DNA of 64,000 nucleotides from Methanolobus sp. (GCF_016278385.1 NZ_JADQBY010000021.1:43421-107420), one strand, 5' to 3'; counted from the first letter of the stretch, positions 37,459 through 47,876 are shown. The notes: generated by a model not told the origin, from the letters alone. A program made the numbers and translations.

Positions 37459-38367
37459 ATGGATTCTAATGTACATGCAGTTGATTCTGGGTTTGAATTA
37501 AAAAACGATGTTATAAAGTTTGTTGACTGTCTATGGAAAGAAATAATATTTGGTGGACATCTCTTTGCTACAGGTTCAGTATCTGTAATTATTGCATGTG
37601 CCACTCTGTTTATGGTCCAGTTAAGCTGGGATATTCTATTTATATCGTATCTTTTGTTTTATGCAATTTATCTTTACGACTATTCAACAGGTGCATCTTC
37701 AGATGAGCTTACAAATGGAACTCGTGCCAAATATCTTCAGTGTAAAAATAAGAGCACATGCATAGTAGCCGTAGTGTCTGTTGTATTGCTTGTATTATTA
37801 CTTACATTTACTAATGTTTTTATAACATTGGTAAGCCTGTCAATTCTGGTACTGGGGCTTCTTTACGGCAGTCATTTTAAAAAGCTCACCAAAAAGATAC
37901 CTGCATTTAAGAACATTTTCGTATCTGTTGTCTGGGCATTTATGGCATTATTTGTTTTTGTCTATTACTCACTCCCAATCACATATGGAGCAATAACCCT
38001 TGCACTTTTTATCTTCATCAGAATGATGAACATCCAGATACTTTTTGATGTAAGGGATGTGGAAGGAGATCGTGCTGATGGTCTTATGACAATTCCCGCA
38101 TTGTTTGGTGAAAAGAAATATCCTTTCATTCTGAAACTTATTAATTTTACATCAATTGTTTTCATAGCTGCATGTATTATTCAGGGAATCCTCCCAATAT
38201 TCACTCTGGCCATTGTTCCTGTTTTCTACTATGGTGTCGGTTACATAAACAGAGTTGTGAGGTCATCCAAAAACTATTCTTCATACGTATTTGCAGCATG
38301 CGAACCTATTATGTGGTCAGTGTTGATATTTGCAGGAAAATACATCGCCGTGCTTTGCACATTATAG
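37459..38367 (+). CDS. UbiA-family prenyltransferase
   Basis: 302 residues, about eight to nine membrane helices. The second Asp-rich motif is clear: FDVRDVEGDRADGLMTIPAL (DxxDxxxDxxxG type, about residue 195). The first one, usually NDxxDxxxD, is YDYSTGASSDELTNGTRAKY here (about 74-93), so it departs from the classic form. UbiA enzymes attach prenyl chains to aromatic or lipid acceptors; archaeal members make digeranylgeranylglyceryl phosphate, heme O or methanophenazine-type precursors. I cannot pick the substrate. The ATG at 37459 has no obvious ribosome site. pheT begins 126 bp downstream on the same strand. Confidence 0.8.
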   Translation: MDSNVHAVDSGFELKNDVIKFVDCLWKEIIFGGHLFATGSVSVIIACATLFMVQLSWDILFISYLLFYAIYLYDYSTGASSDELTNGTRAKYLQCKNKSTCIVAVVSVVLLVLLLTFTNVFITLVSLSILVLGLLYGSHFKKLTKKIPAFKNIFVSVVWAFMALFVFVYYSLPITYGAITLALFIFIRMMNIQILFDVRDVEGDRADGLMTIPALFGEKKYPFILKLINFTSIVFIAACIIQGILPIFTLAIVPVFYYGVGYINRVVRSSKNYSSYVFAACEPIMWSVLIFAGKYIAVLCTL

Positions 38368-38493
38368 GCGATGCTCAACTTTTTATTTTCCTTGTTCTAA
38401 GCTTTGGATTTAAACAAAAACATTAAATGTAAAGCTGGTTATGTTCTGCTAGATTGTAGCTATAAGAACCAGGGAAGGAAAGAGGAATACCCG

Positions 38494-40113
38494 ATGCCGA
38501 TTATAACTTTACCATATGATGACCTCGAACAATTAACAGGAACAGACAAGGATACTATAATTAAGCGCGTACCAATGATTGGTGCAGACATCGAGCGCAT
38601 AGAAGAGCATTCCATAGATATCGAATTCTTCCCTGACCGCCCGGACCTTTACAGTGTTGAAGGTGTGGCACGTGCAATGCGTGGTTTTCTGGATATTGAA
38701 ACAGGTTTCTGTGAATATGAAGTTAAACCTTACACAGTAGAGATAACAAAGGATAATGATATCGATTCTGTGCGTCCTGTATTTGGATGTGCTGTTGTTC
38801 GTGGTGTTAATTTCAGTTCCAGTTCCATAAAGACACTTATGGATCTGCAAGAATCCCTTCACTGGGGACTTGGACGTGACCGTAAAAAAGTATCAATAGG
38901 TGTTCATGATATCTCAAAGGTCCAGGCTCCTTTCAGATATATTGCAGCTGATCCTGATTTTAGTTTCATTCCTCTTGATTTTACAGAGCCTATGACTATG
39001 AAAGAAATACTTGAGAAGCATCCAAAGGGAACGCGCTTTGCGCATATACTCGATGGCTTTGATAAGTATCCTCTTATCCTTGATGCCAATGACAATGTCC
39101 TTTCTTTCCCGCCAATCATCAACGGTACACTTACAATGGTTACCGAGGAAACTACTGACCTTCTGGTTGATGTCACTGGTTTGAGTAATGAGGTGTACAT
39201 TGCGCTCAACATTGTTACAACAGCTCTTGCAGAACGCGGCGGACAGATCGAGTATGTAAAGGTTGTTAATGCAGATGGAACAGAATCCATTCCATTAGAC
39301 CTGAGTCCTAGGGTTAAAGTACTGGCCAGATCTGAGATAGACAGCCTTATTGGTATGGAACTTCCGGCTGACGAGATTGTAAAACAGCTTTATCGAATGG
39401 GTTTTGGTGCAAAAGAGCTTGAAGACGGACGTATTGAGGTTATGATCCCTCGCTATCGTGCTGATATTCTTGATAATTCTGATATAATTGAAGATATTGC
39501 AGTAGGATATGGTTTTGATAAGATCCCTGCAGTATTTCCAATGAATGCCACAGTAGGCAAGTCTCATAGTATATCCGACATAAGTTCTGATATGCGGGAA
39601 ATTATGACCGGTCTTGGATATTCACAGGTTATGCCGTTCACTCTTACAAGCGAAAGAGTACATTTTGACTGGATGTGCAGAGAAAAGACAGATGATGTGA
39701 CCTATGTCCTACATCCGATAAGTGAGGACCAGACCATGGTCAGGACAACTATTTTGCCAAACCTCATGGAGATCCTTTCCATAAACCAGCACAGGGAACT
39801 TCCACAGCGAATATTTGAGGTTGGAGATGTTGTTATTAATGGTAAGAATGGACTGCACCTTGCAGCTGTTTCCATCAATGCCCAGGCTAATTTTACTGAA
39901 GTAAGGGAACTTGTTGAAGCTCTTATGCGTGAACGCTTGGTAGAATATGAGGTTGTGGAGTCCGATGATCCCGTTTTCATGGAAGGTAGAAGGGCTGATA
40001 TTATCGTTAACGGTAAGAAGATCGGCGTTATGGGGGAACTTTTCCCTCAGGCCATAGTCAACTTTGGACTTGGACAGCCAATCGTAGGATTTGAGATCGA
40101 TCTGATGTATTGA
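38494..40113 (+). CDS. pheT: Phenylalanine-tRNA ligase, beta subunit
   Basis: 539 residues from the ATG at 38494, preceded by GGAAAGAGGAAT; the upstream ATG at 38404 lacks support. It is the archaeal/eukaryal-type beta subunit. It begins [16 protein letters not shown]; the B3/B4 region includes [20 protein letters not shown] (about residues 40-60), and the B5 domain and core include [20 protein letters not shown]. It pairs with PheS, which is not in the window, to charge tRNA-Phe. pheT is followed by a convergent tRNA gene. Confidence 0.95.
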   Translation: MPIITLPYDDLEQLTGTDKDTIIKRVPMIGADIERIEEHSIDIEFFPDRPDLYSVEGVARAMRGFLDIETGFCEYEVKPYTVEITKDNDIDSVRPVFGCAVVRGVNFSSSSIKTLMDLQESLHWGLGRDRKKVSIGVHDISKVQAPFRYIAADPDFSFIPLDFTEPMTMKEILEKHPKGTRFAHILDGFDKYPLILDANDNVLSFPPIINGTLTMVTEETTDLLVDVTGLSNEVYIALNIVTTALAERGGQIEYVKVVNADGTESIPLDLSPRVKVLARSEIDSLIGMELPADEIVKQLYRMGFGAKELEDGRIEVMIPRYRADILDNSDIIEDIAVGYGFDKIPAVFPMNATVGKSHSISDISSDMREIMTGLGYSQVMPFTLTSERVHFDWMCREKTDDVTYVLHPISEDQTMVRTTILPNLMEILSINQHRELPQRIFEVGDVVINGKNGLHLAAVSINAQANFTEVRELVEALMRERLVEYEVVESDDPVFMEGRRADIIVNGKKIGVMGELFPQAIVNFGLGQPIVGFEIDLMY

Positions 40114-40159
40114 TCTCTACACATTTTTAAAAGAGTATGTTTCAGTAATAATTAAAAAA

Positions 40160-40255
40160 CGGGCCTGCCGCGATTCGAACACGAGTCGATGGGTATCTCC
40201 GGACCATTTGGTCACATCGAAGCCCATCAGGATATCCTGGCTACCCTACAAGCCC
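40160..40255 (-). tRNA. tRNA-Arg (UCG) with a 22-nt intron
   Basis: Minus strand. Acceptor stem GGGCTTG/CAGGCCC with discriminator G, D arm around AGCCAGGATA, anticodon stem ATGGG/CCCAT, T arm TCGTG-TTCGAAT-CGCGG. The loop reads C-T-T-C-G-A with anticodon TCG at positions 34-36, then about 22 extra bases before A38. The insert forms CTTC/GGAG pairing with bulges GAT and ATA, a relaxed bulge-helix-bulge splice site at the canonical 37/38 position, and an internal GACC-AAAT-GGTC hairpin. No CCA is encoded; a T run follows as terminator. Variable loop is only four bases. Isotype is by hand folding; the C-T-T-C-G loop supports Arg. Confidence 0.75.
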
Positions 40256-40299
40256 GCAAAGCAACTACTGATTGCTGCTTCCTGTATTAAACCTTTCTA

Positions 40300-41049
40300 T
40301 TATATAAGTCCTAATATCATTTTAAGTGCCATAATCCAGAGAATGACTCCAAACATCTTTTGCAGAGTTTCTGGTCTTATTTTGCTATGCATAATATGGG
40401 ATCCCACCTGTGCACCCATAAATGATGCAATTACCACGGCAATAACCATGTGGATATCAGGGGTCCATGATGCTGCATGCGCTACAAAGGCTGACAGGGA
40501 TGTAAAGAGCACTATAAATCCTGAACTTGCTGCGGCTCTTTTAATGTTAAATCCCAATATTAGCAGCAAGGGTACAATGAATGTGCCACCTCCTATTCCC
40601 AGAAGGCCTGATGCCATACCTATCATGAACCCGCAAATCGCTATTAACATAAATTTTGCATTTCCTTCTATCTGTTTATCCTGATACAATATTCTGGCTT
40701 TGGAAAATATCATTTCCTCTCCTACAAATATCATAAGAAGAGCAAACATAAAAAGGAGCAAATTTACTGGTACTATTTTTGTAAAAAATGCCCCAATTTG
40801 CGCTCCTGTCATGGAGGCAACTATGAAAGGGATTGCTATTTTGAAATCGACCATCTGTTTTCTGATATATGTGATGGCTGCAGACCCGGAGGTAATGGTG
40901 TTTAAAAGTAGTGCAATGGTAATTGAAGAAATAAAATCCCCGGTTAACCAGTAAAAAAATGGTACATAGAATATAGCTCCGCCCAGCCCGATCATAGAAA
41001 AAAGTGCTGATACACAAAATACAATAAGGGCAAGAATAATTATTTCCAT
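40300..41049 (-). CDS. Sulfite exporter TauE/SafE family membrane protein
   Basis: 249 residues, about eight helices in two repeated halves, the normal TauE/SafE (UPF0721) form. Typical pieces are GLGGAIFYVPFFYWLTG near the start and GFMIGMASGLLGIGGGTFIV in the middle, the inverted-repeat Gly-rich loops of the family. Members export or import sulfoacetate, sulfite, sulfonates or other organic anions; the substrate here is unknown. In methanogens the C2-sulfonate coenzyme M makes a sulfonate link attractive, but that is inference only. Monocistronic, 40 bp from the potassium channel pair. Confidence 0.88.
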   Translation of the reverse strand: MEIIILALIVFCVSALFSMIGLGGAIFYVPFFYWLTGDFISSITIALLLNTITSGSAAITYIRKQMVDFKIAIPFIVASMTGAQIGAFFTKIVPVNLLLFMFALLMIFVGEEMIFSKARILYQDKQIEGNAKFMLIAICGFMIGMASGLLGIGGGTFIVPLLLILGFNIKRAAASSGFIVLFTSLSAFVAHAASWTPDIHMVIAVVIASFMGAQVGSHIMHSKIRPETLQKMFGVILWIMALKMILGLI

Positions 41050-41086
41050 TTAGCAACAATCCCTAAAGGCAGTTGTTTTTGATCTA

Positions 41087-41785
41087 TCACTTTACATATT
41101 TTTCCTTGAACTTTGATATTTCTTCCTTTCCACCTACAACGGCAATGATATCATCCTTTAGTATAACTGTGGATGGAAGTATGTCAGTGATAATTTGTCC
41201 ATCCCTTTCAATTCCTATAACGGTGCAACCTATTTTTTTTCTCAAGTCAATATCTGCAACCGTTTTATTTGCAAGTTCCTTATGACTTGTAACTGTGTGT
41301 TTCTCAATTTCTATGCCTTCATATAACATGATATCTTCATCCATTTTCTTGCATGAAGCATCAAGGCAATCAGATGTCATTTTTGCCAGCATCTGCCCGG
41401 CAACAATTGGCAGCGCTGCTACATAATCTGCACCGGCTTTGTAGATCTTATCAATTGATTTGTAGGAATTTGCCCGTGCTATAATGGTGGATTGTGGATT
41501 CAAGTCGCGGGCTATTAGAATAGCGAACATGACATCAGTATCATCGTTTAGGGACACAATTACTGTGGATGCATTCGGAACACCTGCCTGTATGAGAATA
41601 TCTTCTTCTGTTGCATTTCCTATAACATAATTAAAATCTGCATTTTCAAAGCCATGGGTGTTAGAATCAACAACTGTGAACTTAATATTTGCATACTTCA
41701 GAGTTTCTACTACCCTTCTGCCGACATCTCCATATCCAAGCACTACGAGATGCCCTTTATATGTTATATTTTCCATGAAAGTCAC
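41087..41785 (-). CDS. TrkA-type (RCK) NAD-binding potassium transport regulator
   Basis: 232 residues: TrkA-N Rossmann domain (about 10-130; GHLVVLGYGDVGRRVVETLK with GxGxxG, then VDSNTHGFE) and a TrkA-C domain (about 150-232). RCK proteins gate K+ channels and Ktr/Trk transporters in response to NAD(H), ATP or other ligands. It starts four bases inside the upstream channel gene (ATGA overlap), so the two are translationally coupled and probably work together, with the free RCK chain joining the gating ring. Confidence 0.9.
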   Translation of the reverse strand: MTFMENITYKGHLVVLGYGDVGRRVVETLKYANIKFTVVDSNTHGFENADFNYVIGNATEEDILIQAGVPNASTVIVSLNDDTDVMFAILIARDLNPQSTIIARANSYKSIDKIYKAGADYVAALPIVAGQMLAKMTSDCLDASCKKMDEDIMLYEGIEIEKHTVTSHKELANKTVADIDLRKKIGCTVIGIERDGQIITDILPSTVILKDDIIAVVGGKEEISKFKEKYVK

Positions 41786-42804
41786 TCCATATATTGTGTC
41801 AGTTTCTTCAGACTGGAAAGCTGTTCGGTTGAACCAATGTCAAGCAGTACTGAATTGTCCTTGATGATATCATCAGGTCTGATGAAAAAAGTAAGGCTTC
41901 CTCCTTTCCAGATACCCACTACATTTGCACCTGTTTTCTCTCTAATGGCTGCATTTTTCATTGTTTTTCCTATCAAGGGACTTTTTGGGTAAATTGGCAG
42001 TTCCACAATGCTCACACCTTCAAAGAATTCTGTTGCTCCTGTGAGCCTGTTTACAAATGGATCAGCTGCTTTTCTTCCGATGAATCTGCCAAACATTTCC
42101 TTCGGGGATACAACACTGGTAGCACCTGCATATTTCAGGTATTTTTTATTTGACCTGTCTTCTACTATAGCAATTATGTTCAAATCACTGATGTTGCGTG
42201 CCGTCAGAATAACATTCGCATTCAGTTCATCTGAGCGATTTGCAATAAGGAAGTGCGCATCTTTTATATTTGCATTTTTTAGTGTCTCTTCCTCGTAAAC
42301 ATCTCCGTAGATAGAGTGAATATCACGCTTGAGTAAACTTTTGACAAGTTCTGCATCTTCTTCTACGAGAATATAGGGAATATCATTCTCTTTCAGTTCT
42401 TCGATCAACGTTTCTATAAGCCTGTTATATCCGCATATAATTATGTGATCACTGAGTTTCTTTGGAGCTTTTGTAGGAATATTTGAATGGATTATCTTTT
42501 CCATCCATGGTATTATTGCAAGGGTAAAGAGAATCCCAAAAACAAGTGGTATTCCTGATAATTGCACAAAGACTGCATATACTTTACCCAAATGGGATCT
42601 TACTGTGATGTCTCCATATCCTACAGTTGTAAGGGTGCTGACAACCCAGTAAAAAGCATCATAGAAGTTTGCATGCTCAAGCTGACCTTCGTGGATCATT
42701 ATACGAATGAAAAGAAGCATATAGAACATTATGATGGCCAGAGCTCCTATTACCGTTCGCATCAAGTTCTTATGCCAGAAGTGCCCTCTTTTCATTCGCT
42801 TCAC
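41782..42804 (-). CDS. RCK-gated potassium channel (MthK/Kch-like)
   Basis: 340 residues. Two membrane helices (about 12-35 and 75-100) flank a pore loop with the selectivity filter STLTTVGYGDITV. Then a TrkA-N (RCK) domain from about residue 118 (HIIICGYNRLIETLIEELKE) and a TrkA-C domain to the end. This is the two-helix, RCK-bearing architecture of MthK-type channels, which open in response to cytosolic ligands. The downstream gene supplies another RCK chain. Start ATG at 42804 is preceded by AAGGTGA. Confidence 0.92.
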   Translation of the reverse strand: MKRMKRGHFWHKNLMRTVIGALAIIMFYMLLFIRIMIHEGQLEHANFYDAFYWVVSTLTTVGYGDITVRSHLGKVYAVFVQLSGIPLVFGILFTLAIIPWMEKIIHSNIPTKAPKKLSDHIIICGYNRLIETLIEELKENDIPYILVEEDAELVKSLLKRDIHSIYGDVYEEETLKNANIKDAHFLIANRSDELNANVILTARNISDLNIIAIVEDRSNKKYLKYAGATSVVSPKEMFGRFIGRKAADPFVNRLTGATEFFEGVSIVELPIYPKSPLIGKTMKNAAIREKTGANVVGIWKGGSLTFFIRPDDIIKDNSVLLDIGSTEQLSSLKKLTQYME

Positions 42805-42837
42805 CTTTATTGTGTAGCTTGCTTTCAGAGATCACTC

Positions 42838-44574
42838 TCAGAATCCATGCACTATATATGGTCCAAATATCATGAACAGGAATGACATTAGTATCAGCAT
42901 TGCAAAGGTCGCAGCTATCATTGCAGATTTACGCTCTGCTTTTTCCTCATCGCCAGTAATTCTGAATATGAATGCATTCATATAATCTCTGAATACGTGT
43001 CCTCCGTCCAGTGGTACAGCGGGCAGACAATTGAAAAGCCCTACATAGAAGTTGAGCCATCCGATCCAGAGAAGGGCGTTTGCAAGCCAGAATACTCCTA
43101 TTCCAAAGGGTTCTGCCCATCCCACAGGTTCGTAGAACTGTGCAAGGGTTCCGCTAAATCCGGGAAAACCTTCTCCTGTAAAACCAATTATAGGCAGTCC
43201 CAGAAGTATGATCCATCCTGTCAGGCCCTTAAGCATTTGTGGTATGCTTCTAAAGAGGTCAAGGTATGCTGCTGCCGGGAATTCTCCAACGTTTATTCCA
43301 AGAGATGTTACAACCGGGCCATCAGAGCTGGTGACAACACCAAGAAATCCCTTGTTTTCAACATCCGGGTGTTGTGCCAGGATGACGCTATATTCGGTTG
43401 TGTTTTCAGCGTTTTCAGTACCAATCCCAATAATCACTTCCTGCCCAGGTTGAGTAGTGGTCATGATACTCTGGAAATCGGTATATGCGCGTATGGGGCT
43501 TCCATCTATATACAGGATACTCATTCCTGCTTCCAGTCCTGCTTCAGATGCAGGTGAATCTTCAACAATGCTTTGTATAATTATTCCCGCGGGCCCGATA
43601 GCTGCGTCCACTATTTCAGTTTCATAGCTTGATACTACCCTGTCCGTCGCCGCATAGACTGTGACCTTTGCCCCCGTTTCAAGCCCATCAAGATATTGTA
43701 GCAGTTCGTTGACGTTCCTTATTTTTGTATAATCTATTTGGGTAATTACCATGTCCTCCCGAATACCAGCTGCGTATGCAGGGCTTCCTTCCTGTACATC
43801 AACGATCATTGTGTCGCCAAGTGGTGACATTGCACCAAGCACAGGTCCGAAGAGAAGACTGAATGCAATCAGTGCAACTACAAAATTTGCCATTACTCCT
43901 GCTGCCAGAATACGTGCTCTTTGTGTACGGGTTGCTATTTTTTTGTCTGTTTTGGTGATTCTTTTCTTTTCATTTTCACCAATGATTATTCCAAGTCGGC
44001 GGTCCCCGTATGGATCGTTCTCATCGTTGAATTCCTCTTCCTTTTTTCCAAAAAGTTCTTCTTCGTCGGGTTCAGCAAATCCTCCGATGGGGACCACTGC
44101 AAGCAGGATTCCCATGGACTTGACTCTGATATCTTCTACGCGACACAGGATTGCATGTGAAAATTCGTGTACTACAAGAGTGACAACAAGTGCAATTATG
44201 CCCCAGGTAAATGGTATGAACTCATTTACACCCGGGATAAGGAAGATGTTCCTTGCTTCATTGAATTTTCCGGGTTCCGGCATTGAATTAGTTCCAATAG
44301 AGTTAAGCATTGCAATATCAGATAGAATGATTACTAAAAACATTGCTATCATTCCAATGAACATCAGCCTGATACCTATGTCTGCGTAGATACGCCATGC
44401 TTTCTTTGGAATTGCAAGCTTGTCCAGAAGATGTAGTCCATGTGTGGTCCTGATCATCAGGACAGGGCCATAGGTGCTTATATTGTATTTTTTCAATATT
44501 CCTTTTCTTTCCAGCAATATTACAGCCAGCCAGTAAAGAAAAAAGATTGTTAGTGCAATGTTTGTTCCGTCCAA
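42838..44574 (-). CDS. Site-2 protease family metalloprotease (M50) with PDZ domains
   Basis: 578 residues. M50 zinc motif VVHEFSHAILCR (HExxH form, about residues 135-146) and the second one NCLPAVPLDGGHVF (about residue 517) that supplies the third ligand. Between them are two PDZ-like modules (about 240-320 with GSPAYAAGIREDMVIT, and about 325-400 with DSPASEAGLEAGMSIL), as in RseP. It has several membrane helices. Site-2 proteases cut regulators or surface proteins within the membrane. A charged 30-residue loop precedes the third helix (DEEELFGKKEEEFNDENDPY), a common feature of archaeal members. No obvious substrate partner nearby. Confidence 0.9.
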   Translation of the reverse strand: MDGTNIALTIFFLYWLAVILLERKGILKKYNISTYGPVLMIRTTHGLHLLDKLAIPKKAWRIYADIGIRLMFIGMIAMFLVIILSDIAMLNSIGTNSMPEPGKFNEARNIFLIPGVNEFIPFTWGIIALVVTLVVHEFSHAILCRVEDIRVKSMGILLAVVPIGGFAEPDEEELFGKKEEEFNDENDPYGDRRLGIIIGENEKKRITKTDKKIATRTQRARILAAGVMANFVVALIAFSLLFGPVLGAMSPLGDTMIVDVQEGSPAYAAGIREDMVITQIDYTKIRNVNELLQYLDGLETGAKVTVYAATDRVVSSYETEIVDAAIGPAGIIIQSIVEDSPASEAGLEAGMSILYIDGSPIRAYTDFQSIMTTTQPGQEVIIGIGTENAENTTEYSVILAQHPDVENKGFLGVVTSSDGPVVTSLGINVGEFPAAAYLDLFRSIPQMLKGLTGWIILLGLPIIGFTGEGFPGFSGTLAQFYEPVGWAEPFGIGVFWLANALLWIGWLNFYVGLFNCLPAVPLDGGHVFRDYMNAFIFRITGDEEKAERKSAMIAATFAMLILMSFLFMIFGPYIVHGF

Positions 44575-45103
44575 AAAAACTCTCCGGCATTAGTGTTAAT
44601 AGAATATGGCTCTAATTCATTTTAAAAGGTATTATATTTTGTCACTATACATGTAAAAAGTCTATAGTAAAAAGTCTATATAAATTTTCAGGGAATAATA
44701 TGCGTGAATAAAATAATAGGTCTCATAGTTATATAGTAAATATAAATATAATAATATTCATGGATAAATTTATATACTTATATTATTAAATGTAGAGTTT
44801 GACAAATGTCAGCTTTACGTCCCTTTTCTTTTGGGCCTTATGCAGTTAAGATAAATGAAACGTCTGATCATCAGACTTGCAGAGGAATGGTTAAAATTGA
44901 TGTTTCTCTGGTTGTCAGTGGGTGTTCAGTTGCCATTTTCCACTTGCATAAAAGGATAAGTATAAAAAGAATAAGGCGAATAGAGCAATTACAGAATTTC
45001 GAAACGTTAATAAACGTTGATAAATGGTTACAGTTAAAATCGAGCAACAACTAAAAACCAAGTACACTATACCGAAGTGACACATATCCGTGAGGGGATG
45101 AAA
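44575..45103. other. Intergenic region upstream of ftsZ
   Basis: No gene I can support; an 82-codon frame at 44806-45054 has no family features. It holds two exact 14-bp tandem copies of GTAAAAAGTCTATA (44653-44666 and 44667-44680), a perfect palindrome GTCTGATCATCAGAC (44862-44876), and TATA-like sequences at about 44680 and 44960 (TATAAAAAG). Some of these could control ftsZ or the divergent protease gene. Confidence 0.45.
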
Positions 45104-46300
45104 GTGCAATCAATAGTTCAGGAAGCGTTAAAACACACAGAGAAAGAGAAAGAGTACCGCCAGTCGATCGCAGTTGACGATGCATTTGATATTCTTGGCC
45201 AGCCCAGGATTATGATCGTTGGATGTGGTGGTGCAGGTAATAACACTATTAACAGACTTTACAACATGGGTATTGAAGGTGCCGAAACAGTGGCAATTAA
45301 CACTGATAAGCAACACCTTGATCTAATCCGTGCAGACAAGAAGATCCTTGTGGGAAAGACTCTCACCCGTGGTCTTGGTGCCGGAGGTTATCCGGAAATT
45401 GGTGCCAAGGCAGCGGAACTTGCACGTGGTACCCTTGAAGATATTTTCAAAGATGCAGACCTTGTTTTCATCACAGCTGGTATGGGGGGAGGAACCGGTA
45501 CCGGTGTCGCTCCTGTAGTTGCTGAGGTCGCAAAGGAGCAGGGCGCAATTGTTGTAGGTATGGTATCCAGTCCTTTCAGGGTTGAAAGGGCAAGGGCAGT
45601 CAAGGCAGAAGAAGGTCTTGAGGAATTCCGCCGTGCAGCAGACACAGTAATTGTGCTTGACAATAACAGACTCCTTGAGTATGTGCCAAATCTTCCAATA
45701 GACCAGGCATTCTCAGTTATGGACCAGATCATCTCTGAGACCGTAAAAGGTATTACAGAGACAATTACTCAGCCTTCACTTATCAACATTGACTATGCTG
45801 ACATCAGAGCTATCATGAGCTGTGGTGGCGTTGCTGTAATGCTTGTAGGAGAAAGCAAGACACAGGACAAGAGTGACGATGTGGTTCGTGCAGCACTCAA
45901 TCACCCACTTCTGGATGTAGATTACAGAGGTGCAACAGGCAGTCTTGTACACATTACAGGTGGACCTGACCTCAGTCTTAAGGAAGCCGAGGAGATCGCT
46001 GCTTCACTCACATACGAGCTATCATCCAGTGCAAATGTTATCTGGGGTGCACGTATCAGTCCAGAATATGAGGGCAAGGTGCGTGTAATGGCTATCATGA
46101 CAGGTGTCCAGTCAGCACAGATACTTGGTCATCCTCAGTGCAACATTGCTTATGAGAGTGCACCGGTTTCAAACAGGGCACCCGATGAACCTCGTGCATA
46201 CAGGCGTGCAAGCACAGCTGTAAACAGGGTAGGCCGTCCGGTCGTTGAGCCAATCCACACCCGAAATAATGGTGGTTCAATAATCGATATAATCCACTGA
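45104..46300 (+). CDS. ftsZ: Cell division protein FtsZ
   Basis: 398 residues from the GTG at 45104, which has GAGGGG at ideal spacing (six bases); the ATG at 45098 would place it flush on the ribosome site, and GTG 45077 is also possible. FtsZ is a tubulin-like GTPase forming the Z ring at midcell. GTP-binding loop [13 protein letters not shown], tubulin signature [21 protein letters not shown]7 synergy loop [12 protein letters not shown]-terminal tail (about 370-398) is short and Arg/Pro rich. Transcribed alone, with a long regulatory upstream region. Confidence 0.95.
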   Translation: MQSIVQEALKHTEKEKEYRQSIAVDDAFDILGQPRIMIVGCGGAGNNTINRLYNMGIEGAETVAINTDKQHLDLIRADKKILVGKTLTRGLGAGGYPEIGAKAAELARGTLEDIFKDADLVFITAGMGGGTGTGVAPVVAEVAKEQGAIVVGMVSSPFRVERARAVKAEEGLEEFRRAADTVIVLDNNRLLEYVPNLPIDQAFSVMDQIISETVKGITETITQPSLINIDYADIRAIMSCGGVAVMLVGESKTQDKSDDVVRAALNHPLLDVDYRGATGSLVHITGGPDLSLKEAEEIAASLTYELSSSANVIWGARISPEYEGKVRVMAIMTGVQSAQILGHPQCNIAYESAPVSNRAPDEPRAYRRASTAVNRVGRPVVEPIHTRNNGGSIIDIIH

Positions 46301-46312
46301 CATTTTAACACG

Positions 46313-46334
46313 ATGTCCGGTATATTCCGGACAT
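46313..46334. terminator. Perfect inverted repeat after ftsZ
   Basis: ATGTCCGG (46313-46320) and CCGGACAT (46327-46334) form an eight-base-pair hairpin with a six-base loop, 12 bp after the ftsZ stop. The following TTTTAAGC is only weakly T-rich, so terminator or RNA-processing site are both possible. Confidence 0.5.
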
Positions 46335-46394
46335 GCCAATTTTAAGCTTATAATTGGCAGTTATTCTTTTTTACTTTCACTACTATTTCCATTC

Positions 46395-47876
46395 ATGAAA
46401 ATACTTGTAGCTACGGGTAGACTTGCTGAAAAGACTGTAAGGAGTGTAGTTGGCGATCTTGCCGATGTCGTTGTTGTTGATACCAGGATCGCTGCATTCA
46501 TCACTCCTCGTAAACTCCTTGCTGCGATAGGTCAGCAGGTCAAAGATTCAGATTATGGTCTCATTTTCATCCCTGGTCTTGTGGCAGGTGATTTCACAAA
46601 GGCTGGAGCAAAACTTGGATGCAGGATACGTCTTGGTCCGAAGCATGCCTATGATCTGGGATTTGTACTCCCGTTTGTAGATAAGATGGAGTTCTCTAAG
46701 GACGTGCCAGCCTGTGAGCTACTTGCCGATGTCCGAAGGGAGATGGCACTTGAAAAGGTCCGGGAATTCGAGGATGCTGCCACCACACCCATGAAGCTAG
46801 GTTACATAAAAGTAGGCGGCAATTCCCGCATGAAAGTACTGGCAGAGGTTGTGGATGCCACAGGAATGGACCAGGAAACACTTGCCCGGAGGATAAGCAG
46901 TTTTGAGAAGAAGGGTGCGGATATGATAGATCTTGGTGCGTCCCTGCACGCAACTCCAGAAGATGTACGCCGTGCCGTAAGGGTAGCGCGTGATACGACC
47001 TCTCTTCCGGTAAGTATCGATACACTTGATCCTAATCTGATCAATGCGGCCCTTGACTGTGGCATAGACCTTGTATTGAGCCTTGACAGCAACAATATAT
47101 CGATTATTGGTCCACGTATTGCTGAGGCAGAAATTCCTGCTGTGGTGATTCCTGATCCGGGCGAGGGTTTTGACAGCCTGATAAGGAATATGGAACTTGC
47201 CCGTGAAACAGGTGTAAAGGAACTCATAGCCGACCCTGTTCTTGACCCGATAGGACACGGCATAGGTGATTCCATTGTCCGGTACATGGAGTTCCATGAG
47301 CAGAATCCCGATATTCCTGTATTCTTTGGTATCGGTAACGTGACAGAACTCATCGATGCAGATTCAACCGGTGTCAATGCGACACTCTGTGGTATAGGTG
47401 CTGACCTTGGTGCAAGTATCCTGTTCACTCCTGAGTACAGCAACAAGACACAGGGTTCTATCAACGAACTGAAAAAGGCATCTCAGATGATGATGCTTGC
47501 AAGGGAGCGTGAGAGTTCTCCAAAGGACCTTGGTATAGACCTTATAGAGATAAAAGAGAAAAGGAGACGTACGGATTCCGTTCTCCCTGAAACCTTCGTT
47601 TGTGCAGAGAGGAGCAGGATGTGGACACTGGACCCAAAGGGCAGCATAAGGGTCAGTATCATTCCAGAATCTTCAGGAATGAAAGGAGGACAGATCCTTG
47701 CTGAACACGACAGTGCTTCCATCGTTGGTGAAACTGCAAGAGAGGTAATGGATACAATTCTTAAAATGGAGCTTGTCTCAAGAATGGAGCATGCTGCATA
47801 TCTGGGTCAGGAGCTTAAAAAAGCGGAACTTGCCCTGAAACTGGGAAGGAGTTATGCTCAGGATGACGAGTTCTAA
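46395..47876 (+). CDS. Dihydropteroate synthase-like protein (archaeal, pterin-binding)
   Basis: 493 residues. The middle (about 130-390) is a TIM-barrel pterin-binding domain related to dihydropteroate synthase: KVLAEVVDATGMDQETLARR, then FEKKGADMIDLGAS, then SLPVSIDTLDPNLINAAL and LIADPVLDPIGHGIGDSI. An extra N-terminal domain (about 1-125, VVGDLADVVVVDTRIAAFIT) and a C-terminal tail (about 400-493) distinguish it from bacterial FolP and match the methanogen family (TIGR00284-type). A role in tetrahydromethanopterin (or a folate-like) biosynthesis is likely but the exact step is not established. It lies downstream of ftsZ, with ATG at 46395 and no strong ribosome site. Confidence 0.85.
   Translation: MKILVATGRLAEKTVRSVVGDLADVVVVDTRIAAFITPRKLLAAIGQQVKDSDYGLIFIPGLVAGDFTKAGAKLGCRIRLGPKHAYDLGFVLPFVDKMEFSKDVPACELLADVRREMALEKVREFEDAATTPMKLGYIKVGGNSRMKVLAEVVDATGMDQETLARRISSFEKKGADMIDLGASLHATPEDVRRAVRVARDTTSLPVSIDTLDPNLINAALDCGIDLVLSLDSNNISIIGPRIAEAEIPAVVIPDPGEGFDSLIRNMELARETGVKELIADPVLDPIGHGIGDSIVRYMEFHEQNPDIPVFFGIGNVTELIDADSTGVNATLCGIGADLGASILFTPEYSNKTQGSINELKKASQMMMLARERESSPKDLGIDLIEIKEKRRRTDSVLPETFVCAERSRMWTLDPKGSIRVSIIPESSGMKGGQILAEHDSASIVGETAREVMDTILKMELVSRMEHAAYLGQELKKAELALKLGRSYAQDDEF

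Noticed and set aside
44806..45054. 82-codon ORF upstream of ftsZ
   Set aside because: Odd composition, no ribosome site, contains a palindrome and promoter-like sequence; more likely leader DNA.
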